Shown here piece after piece: positions 8,446-18,733 of a stretch of 64,000 nt of DNA. The notes beneath the pieces were generated by a model. It saw only the letters and a list, made by a program, of their open reading frames with translations, was not told the DNA's origin and did not search any database. Within the stretch, counting starts at the first letter, position 1. Every line of letters starts with the position of its first letter. Position numbers and translations under genes: made by a program. The DNA is taken from contig NZ_VJOO01000008.1 of the NCBI RefSeq assembly GCF_007556755.1, positions 45,589-109,588 of the forward strand, in the 5' to 3' direction. Origin of the DNA: Tepidimonas fonticaldi (GTDB lineage Bacteria; Pseudomonadota; Gammaproteobacteria; Burkholderiales; Burkholderiaceae_C).

Positions 8446-9399
8446 ATGTCCTCCCACCTTCATCCCATGCTCAACGTGGCCATCAAGGCCGCGCGCGCCG
8501 CCGGCGCCCTCATCAACCGGGCCTCGCTGGACCTCGACACCCTGCGCGTCGGCGCCAAGCAGACCAACGATTTCGTCACCGAGGTCGACCACGCCGCCGA
8601 AGCCGCCATCATCGAGACGCTGCTGGGCGCTTACCCCGACCACGGCATCTGGGCCGAGGAATCCGGCCGCCGGGAGGGCAAGGGCAAAGGCCGCGCCTTC
8701 ACCTGGATCATCGATCCGCTGGACGGCACCACCAACTTCATCCACGGCTTTCCGGTCTATTGCGTGAGCATCGCGCTGATGGTGGACGGGCGGCTGGACC
8801 AGGCGGTCATCTACGACCCGTCGCGCAACGACCTGTTCACCGCCAGCAAGGGCCGCGGCGCCTATCTCAACGACCGCCGCATCCGCGTGGCCAAGCGCAC
8901 CCAGCTGCGCGACTGCCTGTTGAGCACGGGCTTCCCCTTCCGCCCCGGCGATGCGTTCCAGACCTATTTGCGCATGCTGGGCGACGTGATGCCGCGCGTG
9001 GCGGGCGTGCGCCGGCCCGGTGCCGCGGCGCTGGATCTGGCCTATGTGGCTGCGGGCTTCAGCGACGGGTTTTTCGAGACGGGTCTGAGCCCATGGGACG
9101 TGGCAGCCGGCGCGTTGCTGGTCACCGAGGCGGGCGGCCTGATCGGCAACTTCACGGGCGAAGCCGACTTCCTGGAACAAAAGGAATGCCTGGCGGCCAA
9201 CCCGCGCATCTACGGGCAACTGGTGGGGGTGCTGGGCAAGTACAGCAAGTTTGCCCCGGTGCGCGACAAGATGGCGCTCGACAGCCAAAGTGCCGAAGGC
9301 GTGTCGCGCGAACGCGCTGCCGACGAGCGCACGGGCGAACGCGCGAAGGATGACGCGCCCGCCGGCGAAGCGCCGGGCGCCGGCGATGCCCCGTGGTGA
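8446..9399 (+). CDS. suhB: Inositol monophosphatase family protein SuhB
   Basis: A 317-residue member of the Mg-dependent sugar phosphatase family. All metal sites are visible: the [13 protein letters not shown] strand, WAEESG, the [15 protein letters not shown] signature and [17 protein letters not shown] near the C-terminus. E. coli SuhB (267 residues) hydrolyses inositol-1-phosphate and also acts in rRNA antitermination with Nus factors. The last 45 residues ([20 protein letters not shown] region) are a low-complexity charged tail absent in E. coli and typical of some betaproteobacteria. It is transcribed away from trmJ and toward mutS, 30 bases on. Confidence 0.94.
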   Translation: MSSHLHPMLNVAIKAARAAGALINRASLDLDTLRVGAKQTNDFVTEVDHAAEAAIIETLLGAYPDHGIWAEESGRREGKGKGRAFTWIIDPLDGTTNFIHGFPVYCVSIALMVDGRLDQAVIYDPSRNDLFTASKGRGAYLNDRRIRVAKRTQLRDCLLSTGFPFRPGDAFQTYLRMLGDVMPRVAGVRRPGAAALDLAYVAAGFSDGFFETGLSPWDVAAGALLVTEAGGLIGNFTGEADFLEQKECLAANPRIYGQLVGVLGKYSKFAPVRDKMALDSQSAEGVSRERAADERTGERAKDDAPAGEAPGAGDAPW

Positions 9400-9429
9400 T
9401 CGCTGCGTGATTGGTCCCCGCTGCTGACG

Positions 9430-12108
9430 ATGGTGACGGCCTCCGCGTCGCCCCCCGGTGCCATCGGCGGCGCGCCCCCCGCGCCGCTGGAAGCGCACAC
9501 GCCCATGATGGCGCAGTGGCTGCGCATCAAGGCAGATTACCCCCACACGCTGGTCTTTTACCGCATGGGGGATTTTTACGAGCTGTTCTACGACGACGCC
9601 CACAAGGCCGCGCGGCTGCTGGACATCACGCTGACCACGCGCGGGCAGTCGGCCGGCGCCCCGGTGGTGATGGCCGGCGTGCCGGTCCATTCGGTGGAGA
9701 CCTACTTGGCCCGGCTGATCCGGCTGGGCGAGTCGGTGGCCATCTGCGAGCAGGTGGGCGACGTGGCCACCGCCAAGGGGCCGGTGGAGCGGCAAGTGGT
9801 GCGCGTGGTGACACCCGGCACCCTAACCGACAGCGAACTGCTGGCCGACAAGACCGATGCGCTGCTGCTGGCCTTGCACGTGGGGGCACGCCGGCGCTGC
9901 GGGCTGGCCTGGCTGGCCGTGACCGAAGGCACCGTCCACCTGGCCGAATGCGACTGGGCCGAGTTGCGCGGCTGGCTGCAGCGCCTGGCCCCGCACGAGG
10001 TGCTGCACGGCGGCGACCTGGCGCCAGCAGCCGAAGCGGAGCTGCGCAGCTGGCTGGACGCCGCGGCTGCCGCCGTGCGCCCGGCCCTGACGGTGCGGCC
10101 GGCCTGGGCCTTCGACGCGGCCCTGGGCCAGCGCAAGCTGTGCGACCAGCTGCAAGCGGCCACGCTGGCGGGCTGGGGGGCGCAGGACCTGCCCGAGGCG
10201 CACGCCGCGGCATCGGCGCTGCTGGACTACGCCGAACACACCCAGGGCCGGCAACTGGGGCATGTGCGTGCGCTGCGCGTGGTGCGGCCGCAAGAGTGGA
10301 TCGAGCTGCCCGCGACCACGCGCCGCAACCTGGAGCTGACGCAAACCCTGCGCGGCGAGTCCGCGCCGACCCTGCTGTCCCTGCTGGACACCTGCGCCAC
10401 CGGCATGGGCAGCCGACTGCTGCGGCGCTGGCTGTTGGAGCCACCGCGCGACCGCGCCGTCGCGCGCGAGCGGCTGGCCGCCATCGGCGTGCTGCGCACC
10501 CACGGCCCCGACGATCTGCGCCGCGGCCTGCGCGGCCTGAGCGACGTCGAGCGCCTGGCAGCGCGCATCGCGCTGCGGCAGGCACGCCCGCGCGAGCTGG
10601 CCGGCCTGACGCAAACGCTACAACGCGCCGACCACCTGGCCCAGGCGGTGGCGATGTTGGCCGACACGCACCCCGCCACGCTGCTGCAGCGCTTGGCCGC
10701 CGACCTGCGCCCGCCGCTGGAGGTGGCAGCACTGCTGGCGCGCGCGCTGCTGCCCGAACCCGCGGCCCTGATCCGCGACGGCAGCGTGATCGCACCGGGT
10801 TACGACGCCGAGCTGGACGAGCTGCGCGCCATCCAGGCCAATGCGGACGCCTTTTTGCTCGACCTGGAAGCGCGCGAGCGCGCCCGCACCGGCATTGCCA
10901 ACCTGCGCGTGCAGTACAACAAGGTGCACGGCTTCTACATCGAGGTCACGCAGGGGCAGCTCGACAAGGTGCCGGACGACTACCGCCGCCGCCAGACGCT
11001 GAAAAACGCCGAGCGCTTCATCACGCCGGAACTCAAAGCCTTCGAGGACAAGGCGCTCAGCGCCCAGGAGCGCGCGCTGGCGCGCGAGAAGTGGCTCTAC
11101 GAGCGGCTGCTGGACGAGCTGCAGCCCTTCGTGCCCGCGCTGGGCACCCTGGCGCGGGCGCTCGCCACGCTGGACGTGCTGGCGGCGCTGGCAGAGCGGT
11201 CGCTAACCCTGGGCTGGCAGGCCCCCACCTTCGGGCCCGAACCGCGCATCGAAATCCGCCAGGGCCGCCATCCCGTGGTGGAAGCGCGCCTGCAGGAAAC
11301 CGGCGCCGGCCCCTTCATCCCCAACGACACGGTGCTGGACGCGCGCACACGCCTGCAGATCATCACCGGCCCCAACATGGGCGGCAAGTCCACCTACATG
11401 CGCCAGGTGGCGCTGATCGTGCTGCTGGCCAGCATCGGTAGCTACGTGCCCGCGGACGCCTGCCGCCTGGGGCCGATCGACGCCATCCACACCCGCATCG
11501 GCGCCGCCGACGACCTGGCCAACGCGCAGTCCACCTTCATGCTGGAAATGACCGAGGCGGCGCAAATCCTGCACAGCGCCACCGAGCACAGCCTGGTGCT
11601 GATGGACGAGATCGGCCGCGGCACCTCCACCTTCGACGGGCTGGCGCTGGCCAGCGCGATTGCCACCCATTTGCACGACCGCGTGCGCGCCTTCACGCTG
11701 TTTGCCACGCACTACTTCGAGCTGACCGAGTTCCCCGCGCGCCACCCCGGGGCCGTCAATGTGCACGTCAGCGCAGTGGAAGGCAAAGGCCGGGAGATCG
11801 TTTTTCTGCACCAGATCGAGCCGGGCCCGGCCAGCCGCAGCTACGGTGTGCAGGTGGCCCGCCTGGCCGGGGTGCCGGCCGCCGTCGTGCAACAGGCCCG
11901 GCACACCCTGGCGCAACTGGAGGCGGAAAGCGCCCGCGCGCAGCAGCAGATCGACCTCTTTGCCGCCGCGCCCGAGCCCGAACCCACCGTGGCCGACGCA
12001 CACCCGGTGCTGCAACGGCTGGCCGAGCTGGACCCGGACGCCCTGAGCCCGCGCGACGCGCTGGACGCCCTCTACCGCCTGCGGGCGCTGCTGGAGCGGG
12101 GCGGCTGA
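9430..12108 (+). CDS. mutS: DNA mismatch repair protein MutS
   Basis: An 892-residue protein (E. coli 853). The mismatch-reading Phe-x-Glu is in [11 protein letters not shown] near residue 48. Connector, lever and clamp domains follow ([19 protein letters not shown] lever helices; [18 protein letters not shown]). The ATPase carries Walker [14 protein letters not shown] near residue 647, the STFMLEM signature, Walker [17 protein letters not shown] and the His switch ATHYFELTE. The C-terminal tail has a QIDLF segment resembling a beta-clamp binding motif. It recognises mismatches and loops and recruits MutL. No mutL or mutH is in the window. Confidence 0.98.
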   Translation: MVTASASPPGAIGGAPPAPLEAHTPMMAQWLRIKADYPHTLVFYRMGDFYELFYDDAHKAARLLDITLTTRGQSAGAPVVMAGVPVHSVETYLARLIRLGESVAICEQVGDVATAKGPVERQVVRVVTPGTLTDSELLADKTDALLLALHVGARRRCGLAWLAVTEGTVHLAECDWAELRGWLQRLAPHEVLHGGDLAPAAEAELRSWLDAAAAAVRPALTVRPAWAFDAALGQRKLCDQLQAATLAGWGAQDLPEAHAAASALLDYAEHTQGRQLGHVRALRVVRPQEWIELPATTRRNLELTQTLRGESAPTLLSLLDTCATGMGSRLLRRWLLEPPRDRAVARERLAAIGVLRTHGPDDLRRGLRGLSDVERLAARIALRQARPRELAGLTQTLQRADHLAQAVAMLADTHPATLLQRLAADLRPPLEVAALLARALLPEPAALIRDGSVIAPGYDAELDELRAIQANADAFLLDLEARERARTGIANLRVQYNKVHGFYIEVTQGQLDKVPDDYRRRQTLKNAERFITPELKAFEDKALSAQERALAREKWLYERLLDELQPFVPALGTLARALATLDVLAALAERSLTLGWQAPTFGPEPRIEIRQGRHPVVEARLQETGAGPFIPNDTVLDARTRLQIITGPNMGGKSTYMRQVALIVLLASIGSYVPADACRLGPIDAIHTRIGAADDLANAQSTFMLEMTEAAQILHSATEHSLVLMDEIGRGTSTFDGLALASAIATHLHDRVRAFTLFATHYFELTEFPARHPGAVNVHVSAVEGKGREIVFLHQIEPGPASRSYGVQVARLAGVPAAVVQQARHTLAQLEAESARAQQQIDLFAAAPEPEPTVADAHPVLQRLAELDPDALSPRDALDALYRLRALLERGG

Positions 12109-12194
12109 GCATGGCCGCCTCGGCCCCCGGCCCCAACCCATGCTTCGGTAGAATTGATCGAATTGCCCGCCAGATATACCCACAGGAGTACGGC

Positions 12195-12887
12195 ATGAGC
12201 GCCACCGCGTTCGACTTCGAGAAAGCCCGCTTCAACATGATCGAGCAGCAGATCCGGCCCTGGGAGGTGCTCGACGCCACGGTGCTGGCGCTGCTGGGCC
12301 AGATCAAGCGCGAGACCTTCGTGCCGCCCGCCTACCAGGCCCTCGCCCTGTCCGATCTGGAAATCCCGCTGTCGCAGCCGGCCGTCGAGGGCGAATGCAT
12401 GCTCGCGCCCAAGGTCGAGGCCCGCACCCTGCAAGACCTGGCCCTCAAGCCCACCGACAACGTGCTGGAAATCGGCACCGGCTCCGGCTACATGGCGGCA
12501 CTGCTCGGCCGCCTGTCGCGCCAAGTGCTCACGCTGGAAATCAACCCCGCGCTGGCCGAGACGGCGCGCGCCAACCTCGCGCGCGCGGGCGTCGGCAACG
12601 TGCAGGTCAAGACCGCGGACGCAGCCGCCGGCCGCTTTGCGCCGTGCGTGAGCGAAGCGCCGTACGACGTCATCGTGTTGAGCGGTTCGGTCGCGGAAGT
12701 GCCCGCCGACCTGCTGGAGCTGCTGCGCGTGGGCGGCCGCCTGTTCGCCGTGGTGGGTGACGAGCCCATCATGCGTGCCACCCTGGTGCAGCGCACCGGC
12801 GAAGCCAGCTACCACAGCGAGCAGCCCTGGGACATCGTGATCCCGCGCCTGCGCAACTTCCCGGAACCCACCCGCTTCCGCTTCTGA
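12195..12887 (+). CDS. Protein-L-isoaspartate O-methyltransferase family protein
   Basis: A 230-residue class I SAM methyltransferase. The N-terminus (FEKARFNMIEQQIRPWEVLD) and the SAM-binding loop VLEIGTGSGYMAALLG are clear, followed by the acidic strand LTLEIN. The usual PCMT substrate motif is diverged, as in the Pcm-like proteins that stand before tolC in many betaproteobacteria, so true isoaspartate repair activity is not certain. AGGAG lies 7 bases before the ATG. A rhodanese gene starts 10 bases downstream and tolC after that, probably one transcript. Confidence 0.9.
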   Translation: MSATAFDFEKARFNMIEQQIRPWEVLDATVLALLGQIKRETFVPPAYQALALSDLEIPLSQPAVEGECMLAPKVEARTLQDLALKPTDNVLEIGTGSGYMAALLGRLSRQVLTLEINPALAETARANLARAGVGNVQVKTADAAAGRFAPCVSEAPYDVIVLSGSVAEVPADLLELLRVGGRLFAVVGDEPIMRATLVQRTGEASYHSEQPWDIVIPRLRNFPEPTRFRF

Positions 12888-12897
12888 GACCGCCACC

Positions 12898-13248
12898 ATG
12901 GTGCCCCACATCCGCCCCGCGCAACTGGCCGACTGGCTGCGGCAATGCCGCGCGCAAACCCCGGACGCCGAGCCCATCGTGCTGGATGTGCGCGAGCCCT
13001 GGGAAGTCCAGACCGCCAGCGTGCGCCCGGATGGCTTCGAGCTGCGGCACATGCCCATGGCCAGCATCCCCATGCGGCTGAGCGAGCTGCCGCGCGAACG
13101 GCCCATCGCCTGCCTGTGCCACCACGGGGGGCGCAGCGCCCAGGTGGCGTTCTTTTTGCACCGGCAGGGGTATGAACACGTCGTCAACATCGCCGGCGGC
13201 ATCCACGCCTGGGCGGCCGAGGTCGACCCCTCGATCCCGCAGTACTGA
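12898..13248 (+). CDS. Single-domain rhodanese (sulfurtransferase)
   Basis: A 116-residue rhodanese-homology domain. The acidic strand IVLDVREPWE and the active-site loop CHHGGRSAQ (Cys followed by the anion-binding loop) are present, as is GGIHAWAAEVDP near the end. Such proteins carry sulfane sulfur as a cysteine persulfide in the cytoplasm; the physiological acceptor is unknown. Its place between the Pcm-like methyltransferase and tolC is shared by many Burkholderiales, but nothing links it functionally to secretion. Confidence 0.92.
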   Translation: MVPHIRPAQLADWLRQCRAQTPDAEPIVLDVREPWEVQTASVRPDGFELRHMPMASIPMRLSELPRERPIACLCHHGGRSAQVAFFLHRQGYEHVVNIAGGIHAWAAEVDPSIPQY

Positions 13249-13322
13249 CCCGACGGGGCTGCAGGATTCGGCCATTCGTCATATACTCCCACCTGTATAA
13301 ACCTCTCCAGGGACTGCACGCC

Positions 13323-14693
13323 ATGCCGAAACTCGCCCCATCCTTGGTGCCCCATCGGCCCGCCGCCCGGATCCTGCGCCTGCCAGCGGCTTTGCTGCTC
13401 GGCACACTGGCCGGGGTGGCTGGTGTGGCCCACGCCCAAAGCCTGCAATCGCTGCTGGAAGCAGCCCAGAGCTACGATGCCGCCTACCTGGCCGCCAAGG
13501 CGCAGTTCGAGGCCAACCGCGCCAAGGCGGAACAGGCCCGCGCCCGGGTGCTGCCCTCCGTCGGCCTGTCGGCCGAGGCCTTCGTCAACCGCCGCGACAG
13601 CTCCGCCTCGGTGCTGGACGACACCTTCAACAACCAGACCGTGCGTCTGGCGGCCACCCAGCCGCTGTACCGCCCCGGCAACCAGTTGGAGGTGGAGCAG
13701 GCCCAGCGCTCGCTGCAGGCCGCCGAGGCCCAGCTGCAATCGGTCGAACAGGATCTGATCGTGCGCCTGTCGCAGGCGTACTTCGACGTCTTGGGCGCGG
13801 AGGACACGTTGACTTTCGTGCGGGCGCAGAAGGCCGCGGTCGAGCAGCAGCTTGCCGCCGCCCAGCGCAACTTCGAGGTCGGCACCGCCACCATCACCGA
13901 CACGCGCGAGGCGCAGGCGCGCTTCGACCTGGTCGTCGCGCAGGAGATCGCCGCCGAGAACGACCTGCGCGTCAAGAAGCTGGCGCTGGATCAGCTGGTG
14001 GGCCGCAGCGGCACGCAGCCGTGGCGGCTGCCCACGCCCGTCACCTTGCCCACGCTGGCTCCCAACGACGTGAACGCGTGGGTGCAGCGTGCGGCGGCCG
14101 AGCACCCGAGCGTGCGCGCCGCCCAGGCGGCGCTCGACGTGACCCGCCTGGAAGTCCGCAAGGCCGAGGCGGCCAAGGGCCCGACGCTGGACGCCGTGGC
14201 GCAGTACCAGTTCGCGCGCGCGCCGTCGTCGGTTGCGGCCATCCCCGGGTATCTGCGCAACCAGACCGCCAGCATCGGCGTGCAGTTCAACCTGCCGCTG
14301 TACTCGGGCGGCGCCCTGGACAACCGCGTGAAGGAAACCGTGGCGCTGGAAGACAAGGCGCGCAACGACGTCGAAGGCGCGGTACGTGGGGTGAGCCAGG
14401 CCACCCGCGCCGCCTTCTTTGGCGTGCAGTCGGGCCTGGGCCAGGTGCGGGCCCTGGAAGCGGCCGAGGCGTCCAGCCAGAGCGCACTGGAGGCCAACCA
14501 GCTCGGCTACCAGGTGGGCGTGCGCATCAACATCGACGTGCTCAACGCCCAGAGCCAGCTCTACCAGACCAAGGCCCAATTGGCCAAGGCGCGCTACGAC
14601 GTGCTGGTCGGCAACCTGCGCCTGCGTCAGGCGGCCGGGGTGCTCAAGCCCGAAGATCTGCAGCCCATCAACGCGCTGTTGCAGGCGCGCTGA
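13323..14693 (+). CDS. tolC: TolC family outer membrane efflux protein
   Basis: A 456-residue protein with an N-terminal signal peptide (hydrophobic LPAALLLGTLAGVAGVAHA, cleavage probably after AHA). Two repeats of the outer membrane efflux domain follow: the first contains DAAYLAAKAQFEANRAKAEQARARVLP, the second starts near SVRAAQAALDVTRLEVRKAEAAKGPTLD. YQVGVRINIDVLNAQSQLY is the conserved helix near the end. TolC trimers form the outer membrane and periplasmic duct for type I secretion and tripartite efflux pumps. No partner membrane-fusion protein is adjacent. The 3' end overlaps the convergent waaA by 26 bases. Confidence 0.95.
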   Translation: MPKLAPSLVPHRPAARILRLPAALLLGTLAGVAGVAHAQSLQSLLEAAQSYDAAYLAAKAQFEANRAKAEQARARVLPSVGLSAEAFVNRRDSSASVLDDTFNNQTVRLAATQPLYRPGNQLEVEQAQRSLQAAEAQLQSVEQDLIVRLSQAYFDVLGAEDTLTFVRAQKAAVEQQLAAAQRNFEVGTATITDTREAQARFDLVVAQEIAAENDLRVKKLALDQLVGRSGTQPWRLPTPVTLPTLAPNDVNAWVQRAAAEHPSVRAAQAALDVTRLEVRKAEAAKGPTLDAVAQYQFARAPSSVAAIPGYLRNQTASIGVQFNLPLYSGGALDNRVKETVALEDKARNDVEGAVRGVSQATRAAFFGVQSGLGQVRALEAAEASSQSALEANQLGYQVGVRINIDVLNAQSQLYQTKAQLAKARYDVLVGNLRLRQAAGVLKPEDLQPINALLQAR

Positions 14694-16059
14694 GGTCCCA
14701 CCAGCGCAGCACGGCATCCACGCAGCGCGCCGCGGCGCCGGCGTGCGTTTGCAGTAACGTTTGGCAACCCGCCTGGGCACGGGCCAGGGCGGGCGGATCG
14801 GCCAGCCAGTCCAGCGCCCGGGCCACCGCGTTGGCGAGGTCTGGCACACGCTCGGCGGCACCGGCCGCGATGGCCGCCTCCGACGCCTCGGCAAAATTGA
14901 AGGTGTGCGGCCCCATGACCACGGGGCATTCGCAGGCGGCCGCCTCGATCAGGTTCTGGCCGCCCAAGGGCGCAAAGCTGCCCCCGAGCAGCGCCACTTG
15001 CGCCAGCCCGTAATACCAAGGCATTTCACCCAGGCTGTCGCCCAGCAGAACGTCGGCCCCCCGCGCTGCCGAGGGCCAGACGGGTTCGGCAGCGTCCAGC
15101 GGCCCCAGCGCGCTGCGCCGCACGACGCGCAGTCCGGCCTGGCGCAGCAGCGCCTCCACCGCATCGAAGCGCTGGGGATGGCGCGGCACGATCAGCCACA
15201 GCGGGCGAATCGGGCAGGTGCCCGCCCCCCGTGTGGCTTGGACTTGGGCCTGCCATGCGTCGCACCAGGCCGCTTCCTCCCCTTCCCGGCTGCTGGCCAG
15301 CATCAGGATCGGCCGCCCGCTGGGCGCGTCTGGGGCGGCGGTCGCGGCCTGCCACGCCAATCGCCATGTCCGCCCCAACGCCCATGGTCCGGGGTGCCAC
15401 GGCACGTCGAATTTGACATTGCCCATCGTGCCACCGGCCGGCGGATCGACCGGCGCCCCCAGCGTCCGCAGCCGGTCCGCATCGCCGGCCGTCTGGGCCA
15501 ACACGCCGGACAAGCCCGCATAGGCCGGCCCCGCCAGCCAGCGCAGACGCTGCGCGCGCCGCCACGAGCGCGCGTTCAGCCGCGCATTGGCCAGCAGCAG
15601 CGGCACCCCTGCCGTGCGGCAGCCCTGCACCAGGGCGGGCCAGACTTCGGTTTCCATCAGCACCCCCAACCGGGGGCGGAAATGCGCCAAAAACCGCTGC
15701 ACAGGCCCCGGCGCATCCCAGGGCAGCCAGACCTGCACATCCCCCGGGCGCAGGTGGCGCCGCCCCTCGGCGCGACCGGTCGCCGTGCCATGGGTCCAGA
15801 GGATGCGGATGTCGGGGCGGCGCTCGCGCAAGCGGTCGATCCACAAGGCCGCGGCCCGGGTTTCGCCCAACGACACGGCGTGCACCCACAACCAGCCCTG
15901 GGACGGCTCGACGGCATAGCGCCCGAACCGCTCCTCGATGGCTTCCAGATAGCCGGGTTCCTGCCGGCCACGGCTCGCCAGCTTGCGGCGCAACAGGGGT
16001 TGCAGCGCGGTCATCACACCCCCGTACAGACCGAGGGCCAGCCGCTCGCTCCACCGCAT
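14668..16059 (-). CDS. waaA: 3-deoxy-D-manno-octulosonic acid transferase WaaA (KdtA)
   Basis: A 463-residue GT30 enzyme that attaches Kdo to lipid A precursor at the inner membrane. The N-terminal membrane-associated segment is RLALGLYGGVMTALQPLLRRK; the catalytic Glu lies in HAVSLGETRAA. Further family blocks are THGTATGRAEG, LMETEVWPALV, LLANARLNARS, GNVKFD, LWLIVPRHPQR and the nucleotide-binding GGSFAPLGGQNLIEAAACECPVVMGPHTFNF. The start MRWSERLALG follows the glycosyltransferase stop by 13 bases, giving an operon pgm-GT4-waaA. The last 26 bases overlap tolC convergently. Confidence 0.96.
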   Translation of the reverse strand: MRWSERLALGLYGGVMTALQPLLRRKLASRGRQEPGYLEAIEERFGRYAVEPSQGWLWVHAVSLGETRAAALWIDRLRERRPDIRILWTHGTATGRAEGRRHLRPGDVQVWLPWDAPGPVQRFLAHFRPRLGVLMETEVWPALVQGCRTAGVPLLLANARLNARSWRRAQRLRWLAGPAYAGLSGVLAQTAGDADRLRTLGAPVDPPAGGTMGNVKFDVPWHPGPWALGRTWRLAWQAATAAPDAPSGRPILMLASSREGEEAAWCDAWQAQVQATRGAGTCPIRPLWLIVPRHPQRFDAVEALLRQAGLRVVRRSALGPLDAAEPVWPSAARGADVLLGDSLGEMPWYYGLAQVALLGGSFAPLGGQNLIEAAACECPVVMGPHTFNFAEASEAAIAAGAAERVPDLANAVARALDWLADPPALARAQAGCQTLLQTHAGAAARCVDAVLRWWDLSAPATAR

Positions 16060-16072
16060 AGGCGCAGGCGCG

Positions 16073-17179
16073 TCAGCCGGTAGCGAACAGCCGCGCATAC
16101 ACCGCCCCGATGCCGGCCGCCTCGCGCTCGAGCGAAAACTGCCCCGCCACGCGCGCCCGCGCGGCCTGCCCCATCCGCACCGCCGCCTGCGGGTCGGCCA
16201 GCACCTGCCGCAGCGCCGCGGCCAGCCCTGCGGCATCGCCGGTGTCCACCAGCGCGCCGTTGACGCCGGGCTGCACCAGCTCCTCGAACGCCCCGGTGCG
16301 CGAGCACACCACGGCGCAGCCGCACGCCGCCGCCTCGAACGGCGTGAGCCCGAACGGCTCGTAACGCGGGCAGGCCACGCACACCAGGCAGCGCTGATAC
16401 CAGCGGTGCACCTCGGCCGCCGGCACTTCGCCGAGGAAGCGGATGCGATCCGACAGGCCCGCGGCGTCGATGCGCGCCTGCAGCTCGCGCTGGTAGGCCT
16501 CGTGCTGCGGCATCGCGCGGCCGGCGATCACCGCCGTCACGTCCGGCAGGTGCGGCAGCGCGGCGATCATCGCGTCCACGAACACGTCGGTGCCTTTGTC
16601 CGGCCGCACGCGCCCGAACACGCCGACGCCAAAGCGCCCCGGCAAGCCGCTGTCGGCCCACGCCGCCAGCTTGTCCGGCGGCGGCGCAAAGCGGGTCAGG
16701 TCGATGCCGTGCGGCACCACCGCCGTGGTGTTCGGCACGAAGCTGGCGGCCTTCGGCGTGGTGGCGATCACCGCGTCCATGCGGCTGATCAGCCAGCGCG
16801 GAAACCAGCCGTGCCGGTGCTGCGCCGCCGAGGTAAACACCAGCCGCACCGGCAGCCGCAGCACGTCGCGCGCCCACAGGCCGGCGGCCATCTCGTGGTC
16901 ACGCCGCACGTGCCAGATGCGGAAAGGCCGCCCCGCCGGCGGCCGGCGCGACAGCGCGATCGCCTGCCGCAGCGTCAGGCCCGGCATGCCGTGCGGCAGC
17001 GGCGTGCCGCAGTAGGCCAGCCGCCACTGGCGCGCCTGTATCGGCACCAGCGCGTTGACGGTGGCCGACACGCCGGTGTAGCGCCGCTTCAGGTTGAAGA
17101 CGATGACCTCCGGGTCGGGGTCCGGGGTGAGGGCGGCGGGGGCGGCGGACGAGGCGGAGGACACGACGGATTCCTGCAC
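16073..17179 (-). CDS. GT4 family glycosyltransferase, probably LPS core
   Basis: A 368-residue GT-B fold glycosyltransferase. The C-terminal nucleotide-sugar domain shows GVFGRVRPDKGTDVFVDA, RIRFLGEVPAAEV and the donor-binding EPFGLTPFEAAACGCAVVCS (the EX7E motif of GT4). The N-terminal acceptor domain has RRYTGVSATVNAL and VPHGIDLTRFAPP. It resembles rhizobial LpcC-type core mannosyltransferases. Standing between a phosphomannomutase and waaA, a role adding mannose or glucose to the inner core is likely but not proven. The gap to each neighbour is under 15 bases. Confidence 0.88.
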   Translation of the reverse strand: MQESVVSSASSAAPAALTPDPDPEVIVFNLKRRYTGVSATVNALVPIQARQWRLAYCGTPLPHGMPGLTLRQAIALSRRPPAGRPFRIWHVRRDHEMAAGLWARDVLRLPVRLVFTSAAQHRHGWFPRWLISRMDAVIATTPKAASFVPNTTAVVPHGIDLTRFAPPPDKLAAWADSGLPGRFGVGVFGRVRPDKGTDVFVDAMIAALPHLPDVTAVIAGRAMPQHEAYQRELQARIDAAGLSDRIRFLGEVPAAEVHRWYQRCLVCVACPRYEPFGLTPFEAAACGCAVVCSRTGAFEELVQPGVNGALVDTGDAAGLAAALRQVLADPQAAVRMGQAARARVAGQFSLEREAAGIGAVYARLFATG

Positions 17180-17188
17180 GGGCGGGCG

Positions 17189-18595
17189 TCAATGGGCCGC
17201 GTCGCCCACCACCGCATCAGGCTTGACGCGGCGCAGCCAGCCCAGCATTTCGGCCTCGATGCGCGCCAGTGCCTCGGGCGTCTGCCCCTCGAAGCGCAGC
17301 ACCAGCACCGGCGTGGTGTTGGAGGCGCGGATCAGCCCGAAGCCGTCCGGCCAGTCGACCCGCAGGCCGTCCACGGTGCTGACCTCGGCCGGCGGGGCGA
17401 AGCGGGCCACGCGCTGCAACTCGGCCACCAGCCGGTGCGGCTCGCCCTCGGCGCAGGCGACGTTGAGTTCCGGCGTCGAGTGGCTGGTGGGCAAGCCGTC
17501 GAGCACGGCACCGGGGTCGGCGTGACGGCTCAGGATCTCCAGCAGCCGCGCGCCGGCGTAGCTGCCGTCGTCGAAGCCGTACCAGCGCTCCTGGAAGAAG
17601 ATGTGCCCGCTCATCTCGCCGCCCAGCGGCGCGCCGACCTCGCGCATCTTGGCCTTGATCAGCGAGTGGCCGGTGCGGTGCATCAGCGGCACGCCGCCGG
17701 CGGCGCGGATCGCCGGCGCCAGCCGCTGGCTGCACTTGACGTCGAACACGATGGTCCCCCCGGGCACGCGCGACAGCACGTCGGCGGCAAACAGCATCAT
17801 CTGCCGGTCGGGAAAGATGTTCTGGCCGCTGGGGGTGACGACGCCCAGCCGGTCGCCATCGCCGTCGAAGGCAAAACCCAGATCGGCGCCCGTGCGCTGC
17901 AGGGTGGCGATGAGGTCGCGCAGATTCTCCGGCTTGGAGGGGTCCGGATGGTGGTTGGGGAATTCGCCATCGACCTCGCCGTACAGCACCGTCACGTCGC
18001 AGCCCAGCGCCCTGAACAGCGCGGGGGCGGAGGCCCCCGTGACGCCGTTGCCGCAGTCGATCACGAGCTTGAGCGGCCGCGCCAGCCGCACCTCGCCGGC
18101 GATGCGCGCGATGTACTCCGGCTGAATATCCAGCCGGCGCACCTGCCCGCGCGCGGACGCTGGTGTCAAGCCAGATGCCATGGCCTCGCGCAGGGCCTGG
18201 ATTTCGTCGCCGTAGATGGCGCACCCCGCCAGCACCATCTTGAAGCCGTTGTGGTGCTTGGGGTTGTGGCTGCCCGTGACCTGAATGCCACTGCGGCAGT
18301 GCGTGGCCGCCGCAAAGTACAGCATGGGCGTGGTGACCATGCCGATGTCCAGCACGTCCACCCCCGCCATCGACAGCCCGTCGATCAGCGCGGCGGCCAG
18401 GGCCGGGCTGCTCAGCCGCCCATCGCGCCCCACGGCCACGGTCTGCTCGCCGGCCGCTCGGACCCGGGCCCCAAAGGCGTGCCCCAGCGCCCGGGCAAAG
18501 GCCTCGTCGATCACGTCGGGCACCACGCCACGGATGTCGTACGCCTTGAAGGCGTGGGCAGGCAGCGGACGGTGGGAAACGGTCGAATCGGTCAT
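17189..18595 (-). CDS. Phosphomannomutase/phosphoglucomutase (AlgC type)
   Basis: A 468-residue alpha-D-phosphohexomutase (P. aeruginosa AlgC core is 463). It interconverts hexose-6-P and hexose-1-P, feeding nucleotide sugars for LPS and glycans. The phosphoserine loop is VTGSHNPKHHNGFK, the metal site FAFDGDGDRLGVV and the sugar-binding loop GEMSGHIFF; the N-terminus FKAYDIRGVVPD is typical. The C-terminal phosphate site is RASNTTPVLVLRFEG. It is first in the operon with the GT4 enzyme and waaA. It might also supply hexosamine-1-P to the guanylyltransferase near 50 kb, though that is speculation. Confidence 0.95.
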   Translation of the reverse strand: MTDSTVSHRPLPAHAFKAYDIRGVVPDVIDEAFARALGHAFGARVRAAGEQTVAVGRDGRLSSPALAAALIDGLSMAGVDVLDIGMVTTPMLYFAAATHCRSGIQVTGSHNPKHHNGFKMVLAGCAIYGDEIQALREAMASGLTPASARGQVRRLDIQPEYIARIAGEVRLARPLKLVIDCGNGVTGASAPALFRALGCDVTVLYGEVDGEFPNHHPDPSKPENLRDLIATLQRTGADLGFAFDGDGDRLGVVTPSGQNIFPDRQMMLFAADVLSRVPGGTIVFDVKCSQRLAPAIRAAGGVPLMHRTGHSLIKAKMREVGAPLGGEMSGHIFFQERWYGFDDGSYAGARLLEILSRHADPGAVLDGLPTSHSTPELNVACAEGEPHRLVAELQRVARFAPPAEVSTVDGLRVDWPDGFGLIRASNTTPVLVLRFEGQTPEALARIEAEMLGWLRRVKPDAVVGDAAH

Positions 18596-18733
18596 GGGTC
18601 TGTGGACGGTCGAGACGGGTGTGTGACAGTGCGCCGATTGTAGGAGGGCTTATGATCGCCCTCCCTGTCGCTCCCCCTGTCGTGCCCCGGCCGGCGACGG
18701 CCCGGGCGCCATCACCCCATCCCATCCCGCGCC